DNA of 64,000 nt, taken from assembly GCF_002575655.3 (NCBI RefSeq), contig NC_053040.3, positions 456,802,780-456,866,779 of the forward strand, written 5' to 3'. Position numbers and translations under genes: made by a program. The stretch's first letter is position 1. Each line of letters opens with the position of its first letter. Shown here one piece after another: positions 21,850 through 31,805 of the stretch. This DNA comes from Aegilops tauschii subsp. strangulata. Taxonomy: Eukaryota > Streptophyta > Magnoliopsida > Poales > Poaceae. Below the pieces are notes generated by a model. It worked only from the letters and a program-made list of their open reading frames with translations. It had not been told where the DNA came from and ran no database searches.

Positions 21850-24800
21850 ATGGTGAGTGAATTCAAACCCTAGTCGCCCTCCCGTTCCTCTCTCGGGCCC
21901 ATAGATCTCAGGTCGTTTCCTCTGTTTTCGCTTGCGGAATCGATAGGTTGTGAGGGGAGCCCGTGGGCATACTGAGATGGAGCCACCATATTCAACTTCG
22001 AATAGGTAATGCGCCTCTCTCCGATCCAATTTTGCATGCAATTAGGGGGTGGCCTCGTCTGCTCTTTCTCACGGGCTCACACTGTCCGCCACTGATAGAG
22101 GGGATGCTGCCGCTCGGACCTTCGAATTGATAGTCAATTTCTTTCCATCAAAGGCAAAATTAGTTGATGGTAGCCTACAGAACATTGAGAGAGACACAAT
22201 TGTTAAATGGGAGGTTGAGTTTACAGAGATTGATCCACAAGTTCTACAGAACATGGGAGAGATGGCAGTGAAGAAATGGGTGGAAAAAATTGGGGAGAAT
22301 ATTGTTTGGGGTCCAGAGCAAGAAGTATCACTGTTGCGGTTTGATGATTGGAAAGGAGAGTATGTGAGAATAGAAGATGGTGAACAGATTGTTGAAGAAA
22401 TCGATCGGCAAAACGGCTGGACAAGCAAACGGGCTAATTTTTTTGCTGAGCTCGTTGATCTGAACATTTTTTCGAAGGTTGGATATGTGCCATCACAATT
22501 GGCTGCGCAGATGGTAGATGATGATTGGGCTACACAGAGGCCATTGATTCCCATGTGTACTGAACTTACAGTAATAGCCGAAGAGGGACAGGTGACTGGA
22601 AATGAAACTGAAACTGCATCAACTGTTGATTGGAATGTAGTTGAATTAGATGAGCCTACTGATTTGGTCATTGCACCAATGCCTGACATTGAGATGGCCA
22701 AACTTTTTGGCATTCCAGTCGATGACAGAGATAAGCAGGAGAGGGGCGAATCTAGTTTGCCTGCTAATGCTGATGAAGAAGTAGATGGACAGTTGATGGA
22801 ACAAGCTGCGGATGAAGTAGATGATGCACATGATGATGAGCTGGTGCATGTGTATGACAAAGAAAACCCTGTCATTGAAGTAGGCAAGTTGTTCCCAAGC
22901 ATGAAGGAGTTTAGGATGTGTTTCAAGACTTATGCAGTGAAACATGAGTTTGATGCCAAGACTGTTTGGACTGATAGAAAGAAGTTTTATGCGAGGTGCA
23001 GAGGATTTGATGGTAGTGTGAAGCCTTGCAAGTGGTACATATCTGCTAGACTGCAACCTGATGAAAGTACTGTCAGGGTTAACCAAATCCACAATCAACA
23101 TACTTGTAGTACAAGTTCACACAGAGTATCAACCATGACATCACAACTTTGGGTTGCAGAAAAGATCACCCCAATTTTAGCCAAAACACCAAACACTACT
23201 GCCAAGAAACTCAAAGTAAACTTGGAAAAGATGTACCCCATTAAACTGAAATATACCACAGTGTGGAAGGCAAAACAAAGGGCAATGAAAATTTTATATG
23301 GTGATTGGGCAAATACATTTAGGATGCTTTACAACTTCAAAGCAGAGGTGGAAAAGAGGTCACCTGGCAGTGTTGTGGAGATAGATACAGATGTATCAGC
23401 CGAAGGTGAAGTCAAGTTCTCCAAGTTTTTTATGGCTTTGAAGCCTTGCATCGATGGGTTCAAAGCAAGGTGCCGTCCATATTTGAGCATAGACTCGTCA
23501 TTTTTGACAGGCAAGTGGAATGGTCAGTTGGCAGCATGCAATGCTCTAGATGGACACAACTGGATGTTTCAGTCAGAAACAGAGGCTTCATGGACATGGT
23601 TCATGATCCAGTTGAAAAGATGCCTAGGGCCAGTGTCACCTTTGGCTATACACACAGATGCATGTAAGGGGCTTGAAAATTCAGTGAAAAATGTTTTCCC
23701 ACATGCTGAGCAGAGGGAGTGCTTCGGTCATTTGTGGATGAATTTGATCAAAAAAATTAGAGGAGAAGAATTTGGGCGCATGTGGCCAGCAGCAAGATCT
23801 TACACTAGACAGACACACAAATATAATCTTGATAAGATAATGGCAGCATGTGATGAGTTTGGTCCATGGCTGAATACCTACCATTCTTTGTTATGGTACA
23901 GGTCAGCATTCAACACTGCCATCAAGTGTGACCACATCAACAACAATTTGGCAGAGAGTTTCAACAACAAGGTGAAGGAGTTAAAAGATTTGCATGTGCA
24001 TGACATGGTTGACCAAATCAGGATCATGCTCATGCAGTTGTGGGAATTGAGAAGAAGGATAGGTGATTGTCTGCAAGGTGATAAGCTTCCAGCAGTGGTA
24101 CAACAGGTGGTCAATAGGAGCAGATGTCTTTCACATTTGTTTGTTGAAAAATCTTCACCTTGGGGTGCTGAAGTTAGAGATAACAAAACTGAAAGGAGAC
24201 ATGTTGTTAACACTGAATTGCATGATTGCACTTGCCTCGAGTGGCAACACACTGGTAAACCATGTGAGCATGCCATTCTCTTCTTAGCATCCCAACCGAA
24301 GATAAACATGCACCCATATTTGCATGAATATTATTTGGTAGCAAGATTCAAAGCTGCATATGCTACTCCAATTCCAGCACTTACAGATCAGTCTCAGTGG
24401 CCTGAAGTGGACATTGAATTTTCCATGTGTCCTCCCTTGACGAAAAGAAAGGCTGGCAGGCCTAAACAGAGTAGATTCAAGGCATGGTTTGAGAAAGGTG
24501 GGAGTAGTAAGAAGGGAAAGAAAGATGGAAAGCCAAAAAGGGCCCAAAAAGGTAACAAAAACAGATGCAAGTTGTGCCAGGAACTTGGGCACAGAGTGGG
24601 ATCTGTCAAATGTCGTTACACTCCTGATAAGCCAAAGTATGTTTTTGTTTATTTGTCTGTGTTTTGATTTGGTGCTTTTTTCCAATTACTATATCTATAA
24701 CATTTTCCCAATGGCCAGGAGGAAGCGAGCAAGTCAGCCCCTTGTTGTTGAACAGTGTTGGCCAACAAAAAAGCAAGAGTCAATGGCGGTAGAAAGAAGA

Positions 24801-25081
24801 GAAGTGTGCCTGAGCCTGAGCAGACTGAAGAAAATCCTGCTACAGTCAACATTCAGACTGAAGAAACTGCTCTCGAGGTTGAAACTGAACCTGAGCGTGT
24901 CGAGGTTCACACTGAAGAAACCCATGTTGAGGTACACACCGAAGAAACTGAAACTGCTGTCAACATTGAGACTGAAGACACTGATCACGAGAGTGTTGGC
25001 GAGGTATTGAAAAGACCAGTGAAGAAAACCAAGATGATCAGTGAACTTGTGTGTAGTAGAACCAAAAACAAGAAGTGCTAA
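21850..25081 (+). CDS. MURA-type Mutator transposase
   Basis: Catalyses cut-and-paste movement of the element by binding its terminal repeats. The long frame from 22049 has no ATG at its 5' end. A good model puts ATG at 21850-21852 directly before a GT-AG intron (21853-22045), entering the frame in phase at GGG GTG GCC. About residues 277-360 form the MuDR DNA-binding domain. The catalytic core follows, with D at about 484 (in LSIDSSF) and D at about 539 (in HTDACKG); the third acidic residue is not certain by eye. A SWIM zinc finger (CTC..C.H, about 729-743) comes next, then a basic segment and a CX2CX4HX6C knuckle near 842. After 24636 the simplest continuation is an intron to 24777 and a glutamate-rich tail with VEVHTEET repeats ending at 25081, about 965 residues in all. 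A 1-bp slip in the A run at 24767-24772 is an alternative. A basic tail just after 25081 sits in another frame. The gene looks nearly intact. Confidence 0.88.
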
Positions 25082-25228
25082 GAAGAAGAAGAAGGGCACG
25101 CGACGTGGTAGGAAGAGGTAGAACAGAGAACAGTTTGAAAATTTGGGGCATGTAATAATATTTGTAACTTGGTGCGTACTGGTAGTCACTATGTATCCCT
25201 GTATTTCTATTCGAACTTGTTTGTTGGT

Positions 25229-25478
25229 ACCTTGTCTAAACCAGCCAAATAAAATTCAAATTTGGGCTCAAATTTGAATTAGGGATGGGGTATTGATGTT
25301 TTAATGCTATCTAAAGTACCTCAACTGAAACATGTTTGCTTGCTGATCATTCCGAGCCCTTTTGGTAAGTTGAACTCATAGTCATGAAAAGTGTGTCTCA
25401 AATGACCTCCAAAGGTAGGGTAAACGGCCTCATATTTAAGCAAGTTTTTTTGGCACCTTGTCTAAACCAGCCAAATAA
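25229..25478. repeat. 24-bp direct repeat in MULE interior
   Basis: ACCTTGTCTAAACCAGCCAA plus four further bases occurs at 25229-25252 and again at 25455-25478. It lies in non-coding DNA downstream of the transposase gene, where the 3' untranslated region and terminator are expected. Confidence 0.75.
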
Positions 25479-25499
25479 TTTTTCTACAAATCTATTCTA

Positions 25500-26857
25500 C
25501 CTATATAGTGTAAATCTAAAGTCTCACTATTTATTGAATTGATTTTCTATTATTTTCTTTTTTTTGAAAAAACAAGGTTTAACATAAAATTTTATATAAA
25601 ACAAGTTTAAAACATGAAAATGAGAAAAGTAAGTTAAGATCTTTCTTAGTCAATCCAAAATGAAGTTTTGGTGAGGTTTTCACACTTTTCATTTTCAAAA
25701 CCCCACCTACTCTCGGGTGCCCACTACTCTCTCCCTTGAACTCCATACTACATTGTTCGAGGAATGACAATTTTGTGAAGGATTTTTCATAAAAATGTAT
25801 GTAAACCATATTTATATATTTTTTCTCGTTACTATACGACATAATAAGACTATGTGCGCAAGTTTTATATTTTTTTGATTTTTTTGAATTAGTTATGCTC
25901 AACCCTAATTAGTCAAAACCCCTCAAAACTCCTCTCAAAACCCCTCAAAACCCCGCACACTACCGGGTCGTCGATCGTTGTGCGTGGACGGTTGAGATCA
26001 AGCGCTAGGGTTAGCTACAGTGTGCATCGATCCGCATGAGACGCGCTGATTGGTTGAATCAGTGTGCATCGATCCGCATGAGACGCGCTGATTGGTTGAA
26101 TCCGTGGGGTTTGGATCAGCCTCTCTCGTTGGGGCATCAGGACCGTTCATTTGAATCCAACGGCAAGAGTTGACGCGGGGCATGGACCAAGCCTACGCAG
26201 TGCCCTTTCCATCGTTGCATGCGTGCCCGTACCTACCCGCGGCATGCATGCCCACCCGCAGAACTGCGCCCGTGCGTTGCATGCATGCCCTCGACGTAGC
26301 CCTGCTCCGCCACCCCTATCGACGCAGTAAGCTATCGCATGCCTACCATTAGAACCGATGCATCGTCGCATCAAAGCATGCACCCGGCCACAATGCAGCA
26401 GCCTGATGAAGACAACCAAAAAGCCAACGCTGCATGGCGTGCTGTACATGGCGTGCTCCTCTTTGAGGACGCAATACTGGCATGGGGTATCGATGTGGGT
26501 ATCGGTGCAGTTCAAACGGCGTGCTGCCCGTTACAAGATGGGCAAATGAAGGCGTCCATTATTGTCACGTCTCCCATCGACCGAACATTGCCCTCTAGCC
26601 AGGCCCTAGCAAGATGTGCAAAGTAATGGGCTACGGCATGAATGCACGGGCGGCACACGCAGAGAACCCGGGGCAGGCGTGTTCCCTTGACCCACGACGG
26701 CACAGACGCGTGCGTGAGGCCGTCCCCCTTGACCCGCGACCGGTGGCACAGAAGGATCGCAGCCCGTTTCCCACGCTCGTGTACACACTTTCATGGGGCG
26801 CAACCAAACGCCGCCCGCCCATTAATTCTACGGGGTGAAACCACGTCGCACTTGGGC
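25500..26857. other. MULE interior, non-coding
   Basis: AT-rich DNA to about 25970, then moderately GC-rich DNA. It holds a 42-bp tandem duplication (26019-26102) and short AAAACCCCTC repeats (25915-25955). The open frames here (for example 26147-26515 minus) lack recognisable motifs and overlap on both strands; I see no gene. Confidence 0.5.
26019..26102. repeat. 42-bp tandem duplication
   Basis: Two identical adjacent copies, with GTGCATCGATCCGCATGAGA at 26022 and again at 26064. Confidence 0.85.
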
Positions 26858-26866
26858 TATTTAAGC
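26858..26866 (+). promoter_or_regulatory. TATA box of the central MULE gene
   Basis: CTATTTAAG is followed after about 20 bases by a pyrimidine-rich patch (CTTCCTCTCCCACCTC), a typical plant core promoter. The ATG at 26975 lies about 85 bases downstream of the likely start site. Confidence 0.55.
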
Positions 26867-26974
26867 CAGGCACTATCGTCTTCCTCTCCCACCTCATCCA
26901 CACCCCATCCTCTGCCTCCTCTGCCCTCCTTCTTCCTTCTTCTCCATCAAACCCGATCGAGCCCTCGAGCCACC

Positions 26975-27381
26975 ATGCAGTACAACGGCCCCACCTACCG
27001 CTTCCCCCCAACCGTGCCGGAAAGGCTCTACCCGGCCGGAGTGTATGTAGAGAGAACCCTTCGGGTTTGGGCGATCTCGAGGTGGAGGGGCGCAAGGGAG
27101 TTAACGGAGTTCTTCCTTGCGGTCGGCTTCCGCCACCTCCCCGCGGCTCTCCTCGGATGTACCATCTTGAGGAGGTCAACCACAACGGCGTTGTGGTTGG
27201 GCGCCTCGGCACGTTCACTAACCCTTTCGATGCTTTCCATCTCCTCGGGCGAGCGTATTGGGTTGGTTGTGAGTTCATAGCTTTCACAACCTACAATATC
27301 TTCACCGACTTCAACGGCATCTTCCCCAACAATGGCGTTATGCACACGCTCCCGTACCCCATCAACAGCGGGGAGGAGTGA
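26975..27381 (+). CDS. Central MULE gene, unknown function, frame probably broken once
   Basis: The ATG sits in a good plant context (CCACCATGC) downstream of a TATA box and Y patch. The frame beginning MQYNGPTYRFPPTVPERLYP stays open to 27280 but turns low-complexity after about 30 codons. From about 27067 the +2 frame reads more like protein (for example YHLEEVNHNGVVVGRLGTF and NPFDAFHLLGRAYWVGCEF) and stops at 27381. I infer either a single-base frameshift near 27060-27070 or a chance overlap. I recognise no domain. It is neither MURA nor the GRF gene, so it may be host sequence captured by the element or an accessory gene. Codon third positions are GC-rich, unlike the transposase gene beside it, which supports separate origin. 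Confidence 0.4.
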
Positions 27382-28266
27382 AGGGCGGCGCCCGGAGGAG
27401 CGAGGTGGCCCCGGAGGAGGAGAAGAAGAACCCGAAGAACCCGCGTTTGGTGCCCCCCTATCTATCTAGCTTGCTATAGATCTACGTATTAGTTTTCTTA
27501 AGTTGTAATCGTTATGCTACTATTATTAAGTTTTATTAGTACTTTAAGTTGTAAGGCTATCATGGAGTTGTAAGGCTATCGTGGAACTATGGGTTGCAAT
27601 CGTTATGCTTCTATATAATCGTTATGCTACTATATATATTGTGTGTTTCGTGCTATTATTTATGGATTGCTATGGGTTGTTTTTGCTTATTATTCGTGTA
27701 TTGCTATGGGTTGCTACGGGCCCGGGTTTCTACACCCCAATCACCACACACACCATCTTCAAAATATTGGCCAAACCATGGACATGCAACTAGGAGCCCC
27801 ATGCAAACCCACTATGGACATGGGTGCAACTAGGAAATGCAAACTAATTTACGTCGGGCACTTCATGTAAGCATGCAACTCATTTAGTTCATGGAACCGT
27901 AGACATGCATAAAAACAATTAACATTTAGTTTTAGTGCATCAAAAAATGATCCATCACAAAATTTACTGCAAGAAAAAGGCCAAAATAAAAACAAGTAAC
28001 ATTTTATTGGGCCCCATTTTATTTGCCGAAGTTAGAGGTGGGCTGGTGCCCCTACGCGGGTGGGCTGGTAACGGCCCAACATCTATTCGGCAGCCCAATT
28101 TTGTTTTTTACTAGAAACTGAATTTGGGTGTGTACTCTGTTAACTGTAGAACAAAAACAGAGGAAACAGAGCATGAACACTGAATAATTTGTGTTCCAAA
28201 TTGCTGCTTCAATTCAGATACATAACTTGGCATGGCGCACAGATCCCATCCTCTACCCTGACAGGC
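27382..28266. other. MULE intergenic region between convergent genes
   Basis: AT-rich DNA with repeated GTTATGCT and TATGGGTTGC motifs at 27510-27720, probably the 3' regions of the two convergent genes. No gene is seen. Confidence 0.5.
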
Positions 28267-28936
28267 CTAAATGCCCATTCTAATGATGGATGAACAACAA
28301 ATAAAACAAAAACAGAGCAATGATACAACAATAGAACCCCCTGCCATGATATTTGCTTGCTTCTGCAAATCGATCATCTGCATTAGATGTTTCTTGATCT
28401 TCTTCGGTTCCTCGGTCAGTTCGGACTCCGCATGCAGTTCAGCATTGCGCGCATACATCGCCATCGGCACGACTCTGCCCGCCCCTCCGCCCGAGCTCCC
28501 CGTATTCTCCACAGCAATCGGCGGCACCCCGCCCAAATTGAGCTCCCAGGTTGCGGCCACGCTCGAATCAACGTAGCCCTCAAACTGAATTCTATCAACA
28601 TATTCATCAATCCACTCGAAATGGTAACATTTCTTCAAGATCTGAAAAGAACAACATGAACCCTAAATCCCAAATTCGAGGAGAAAAAACAAATATGGAG
28701 AAATCAGAGCAAAAGACAGCGAAAGAACGGGCTAAGAACTGAGATCTAACCTTGCCATCCCTTCCTGCCATTGGTTTGCTCAAGCATTTCACAAATTCCC
28801 GCCCAAGATTGCCATTGTCATCCCTCTTAGTGACCAAACGTTTAAGAGGGTCTGGGCGTGGGCAGTCAGGGCACCTTGTGAGCAGCACTGGTCCATACTG
28901 TCGCCATTTTGAGTGCGTGGCGGAGGAGGTAGACAT
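28267..28936 (-). CDS. GRF-type zinc-finger protein with C-terminal membrane segment
   Basis: Two exons on the minus strand: 28936-28751 and 28641-28267, joined by a GT-AG intron (28750-28642) in phase 0. The product is 186 residues. Residues about 11-74 form a GRF zinc finger: C22xxC25, C51 in FVKC, and C67 followed by HFEWID. In known proteins this fold binds single-stranded nucleic acid. Next come a glycine/proline linker, a charged helical segment rich in E and K, and a hydrophobic stretch at about 160-181 (GGSIVVSLLCFCFICC) that looks like a membrane anchor. The gene reads inward from the right end, convergent to the transposase, the position mudrB holds in maize MuDR. Its promoter is expected in the inner inverted arm at 29135-29268. 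The frame is intact, which suggests it is or was recently selected. Small plant proteins with a GRF finger plus a C-terminal hydrophobic segment are a known type of unknown function. Confidence 0.75.
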
Positions 28937-29134
28937 TTGCGCTAGGTCGCCGGAGAAGAGAAACATTGGGGAAAGGGGATGAATGGGCGGCGGCGGGCGG
29001 ACGGGCACGGGCGCTCGTCTCTTCTAGCTGCGAGGAGGTGGGTCCCGCGAATAGACAAGTGGTGGGTCCCGCGCTTACGTGGATAAGTGGTGGGTCCAGC
29101 CCCCAACAGTTAACGAGGGCATCAGTTGAGTTTA

Positions 29135-29268
29135 ACAGCCATGTCATGTGTGGGCTATTTACCTGCTCAAAATTATCGCACCACAGCCATTCGCTCGAAC
29201 AACATCGCACTCTTGCCAATTCACCTCAAATGTGTCGCACGGGAGCTATTGGCCCATAACTTGCAACC
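29135..29268 (-). repeat. MULE inner inverted arm, right
   Basis: Inverted match to 21494-21640. On the left the arm is contiguous with the 66-bp terminal repeat. On the right it is separated from it by about 0.9 kb (29269-30173). Confidence 0.85.
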
Positions 29269-30154
29269 CCAACTTTTGAAACCGGACAAGTCTTGTCCCT
29301 AATCTTGATCTTGACCGGTTTTGATGATGAGTCACCCGGTTTTGACCGTCCATACCGACGTGGCAAAGAAGACCCCCAAATTGACCTGTCCCGTTTCTTG
29401 TCTCTCTCGTACTCCCCCTCTCACTCACGTGGCGTCTGCGGGCAGGGAGCACAGGGAGGAGCAACCTAGCGTGGTGGTGGTCTCAACAGTGTGAGTGTGG
29501 CGCCATGAGATGGGAGATCACCGCTTCTCGACCTGCTCGACGCCGCGATGGACCACGTCGCCTTTGTGACCAGGCTGGGGCACCTCTTGGCATGGACGGT
29601 CTGGTGGCGGCGAGCGTTGACGTGGTAGGCTCGGCACTGCGGCGTTCAGGGGAGCAGCCAACGGCGTGGTGGCCAGCAGGACCACAAATGGCGGTTGCGT
29701 GCAGATCGGCCGTGGCGGGGCGCAGCTCACGCGACGGCGCGAAGCATGGAGGCTACACAGAAGCGTGCATGGTCACATTTATTGTCGCCGACGTGCCGTG
29801 TGATGTACTCGAGTACATAACGCAGGACAATGAGTCTGCGGGCGCGTTTTCTGGTGTTAGTGAAGGCCCCGCAGTTCTGTGCAGACCAGCGGCAAGAGGG
29901 CGACTAGCAGCGGCGAAATCGTGTCCAGATGGAGCACCGAGAGCGGCAACGGTTGTGCTGGCGACGTGGATTCCGAGGCATTGTGGGACGGTTCGGGCTA
30001 GCGGTACAAGTGTCGGGAGCCATAGGAGACCACCGACGGCCTTGAGCATGGGAGCAGGCGCGCGCGCCAAATGTTCGATAGGATGCCCGGGTAGCAAGGA
30101 GGAAGAAGAGCAACATAGGAGAGAGAAATAGCAAAACCACGCTGAGTCAAAGCC
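29269..30154. other. Extra DNA inside the MULE right end
   Basis: This block splits the right terminal repeat from its inner arm and has no counterpart on the left. It starts with sequence weakly like a diverged terminal repeat (29270-29310), then becomes GC-rich. A plus-strand open frame at 29505-30131 (208 codons) has no motif I recognise; in another frame MDHVAFVTRLGHLLAW (from 29550) is protein-like but short. I read it as captured or gap-repair DNA, not as a supported gene. Confidence 0.5.
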
Positions 30155-30175
30155 TAATAGGTTGCATTCAAGATT
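30155..30175. repeat. Copy of flanking DNA inside the MULE
   Basis: A 21-bp sequence (TAATAGGTTGCATTCAAGAT plus T) is identical to 30246-30266. The latter overlaps the end of the target duplication and extends into genomic flank. The inner copy abuts the terminal repeat at 30174. Confidence 0.85.
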
Positions 30176-30239
30176 TCGTAGTTGAGGGATCAAATCTAGA
30201 CTTCTTCAAAAGTTGAGGGACGAAAAGTATACTTTTCTC
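30174..30239 (-). repeat. MULE right terminal inverted repeat (66 bp)
   Basis: Pairs with 21428-21493 with six mismatches. Confidence 0.92.
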
Positions 30240-30248
30240 TTCAGTTAA
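30240..30248. other. 9-bp target-site duplication, right (TTCAGTTAA)
   Basis: Identical to 21419-21427. Confidence 0.92.
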
Positions 30249-31398
30249 TAGGTTGCATTCAAGATTATGTTTTGGTTGGCTCTATATAATTTTTATATTT
30301 GAGTGGATACAGTGATTACATCAGCAGCATTGAAACTGATTGTCCTCTTCTTAGGCCTTGATTTCTTTCATTATAATTCAACTAAGATCTTGTTTTGAGG
30401 TTTTTGCAACTTTGAAGCAGTCAGGTTGTCTATCCATTCAAGATCACTGAGAGTTTTGTTAGTATTATATACAAGAGGTGAGAGCTGGGTGTTTTTCTAT
30501 GGGGGCAACAAATTAAAGGTGGCATTTAATAGTTCTTGGAGTACAGTAAGGTAAAGAAAGACATGTTTATTTTATTTTTAATGGAGTCCAGATAGTTGAT
30601 CCTGTGATTTTTCCTGCTCTGAAGAGGCCCTTGGGCAGAAAGACACAGATTGGTATGTGCTTACTTTTTCCGTGCACATATGTCGATCTTCTAATCGAAC
30701 AACCAGTATGGTTTCCACTGCAGGGGACCATCAAATCTCGATCATAAATGGTTTAATTTTGTTTATAGGAAAAGCCAGGTTACACTGTCACATTTGTGCA
30801 ATGTGCAATTTGCTTGAGAGCCTCGAGTTTTGTTGTTGTTTATCAATTCATTAGGCTGGAACATAGGAAACAGAAGTATCTAAGTTCATTTGGTTGGATG
30901 ATAGGAAATAGAGTCTGAAGATTTGGTAGAGTGAATATGCAAGGCAGGAATGAGTTGCATAGATTATGTGCTAATGAGATTGCATGCTCACTTCATGTCA
31001 TTACATCCTAGCGAGTTGTGCTTATGAAGCGCCAAAGAAAATATTTTACAAGGATAAGCACAATAACTTGCCATTTAATTTTCAGCCGTCATCAGAAGTG
31101 TATTGAATAGATCAACTGTGACATGGCCACGATTGGCTCTCCATATGCAATGGAGAGCAGTGTGGCGCTCTTTTCTGTACCTTGTCATAATCTTTAGTAG
31201 TAATTGCTTAATTTCATGCAGCAAATTCTATTTTTTTATGTTTGACTTCATTGGGCCACAAAAGAAATTTACAATGTTGATCATTAATTAAAGATTGGAA
31301 GGACGCACCATTTTTATCCCTTATCAAAAGGGAAGAACTATATCAATACGAGAATAGTTGTGCATTATACATCAATATATAATATTATCCACAAGCAG
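30249..31398. other. Flank between MULE and Helitron-like end, no gene seen
   Basis: AT-rich DNA with intron-like features (TCCACTGCAG at 30714-30723; branch-like and polypyrimidine stretches) but no coding frame. Together with the OVATE fragment on the far side of the MULE, it may be the body of one gene-capturing Helitron into which the MULE inserted. Confidence 0.4.
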
Positions 31399-31430
31399 GC
31401 GCGGCGTGCCGCCGCGCGGGTATATGCTAG
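31399..31430 (+). mobile_element. Helitron-type 3' terminus
   Basis: A perfect 8-bp hairpin (GCGCGGCG, loop TGC, CGCCGCGC, 31399-31417) is followed nine bases later by CTAG (31427-31430) and then T. This is the canonical Helitron 3' end: a GC-rich hairpin about 10 bases before CTRR, inserted before T. No replicase-helicase gene and no clear TC-type 5' end were found. If real, the element is non-autonomous. Confidence 0.55.
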
Positions 31431-31493
31431 TATTAATTACTACTGCTAGCAATCCTCAAGCTCACGCAGGAGCACATCACACCATGCATTACT

Positions 31494-31715
31494 TTACTTC
31501 AGAAGCGCTGGTGGAGCCCTGCTCTCCGCAAGCGTCGAGCCGGCCTCCGAGCAGTCCACGACCAGATGGGGTTCTTGACGGCACGATCCGACCGGCAGCA
31601 GGAGTTCCGCCGTTGCTTCCTTCGGCAAGCTCCGGGGCACGTGATCGTGTCCTGGGAAGCAGAGGATGTCCGCCATTGCCATGGAAGCGAAGAGACGCAA
31701 GTTGAAAAACGACAT
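31494..31715 (-). CDS. Small hypothetical protein with promoter-like upstream
   Basis: A 73-codon minus-strand frame with ATG at 31715. A strong TATA box (CTATATATATGG at 31805-31794) lies about 80 bases upstream, the normal spacing for a short 5' leader. The product includes MAMADILCFPGHDHVPRSLP and a leucine-rich middle; I recognise no domain. A longer frame on the same strand (31489-32130) overlaps it in another register. It lies directly beside the Helitron-like 3' end, so it may be the first exon of a broken gene. The call depends mainly on the promoter. Confidence 0.25.
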   Translation of the reverse strand: MSFFNLRLFASMAMADILCFPGHDHVPRSLPKEATAELLLPVGSCRQEPHLVVDCSEAGSTLAESRAPPALLK

Positions 31716-31793
31716 CGTTGAAAACTTGGCTTTGGGGCCCTCGTTTCTTGCACAATGTCAATGGATACGGTGCCGATCGAGCCTGCCCTATCG

Positions 31794-31805
31794 CCATATA
31801 TATAG
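31794..31805 (-). promoter_or_regulatory. TATA box, minus strand
   Basis: CTATATATATGG on the minus strand, positioned for a transcript starting near 31770 and covering the frame at 31715-31494. Confidence 0.35.

Larger units (their letters stand above)
21428..30239 (+). mobile_element. Mutator-like element (MULE), 8.8 kb, complete
   Basis: It is bounded by 66-bp terminal inverted repeats (60 of 66 bases match, starting GAGAAA-GTATACTTTTCG) and a perfect 9-bp target duplication, TTCAGTTAA. It contains a MURA-type transposase at the left (plus strand), a small gene of unknown function in the middle (plus), and a GRF zinc-finger/membrane protein gene at the right (minus, convergent). Inside the terminal repeats a second pair of inverted arms continues the symmetry. 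On the right this pair is displaced by about 0.9 kb of extra DNA. Intact ends, matching target duplication and a long transposase frame indicate a fairly recent insertion. Confidence 0.93.

Noticed and set aside
29505..30131. 208-codon frame at the MULE right end
   Set aside because: Arginine/alanine-rich product of a GC-rich block, with no motif or promoter; it is described as acquired DNA instead.
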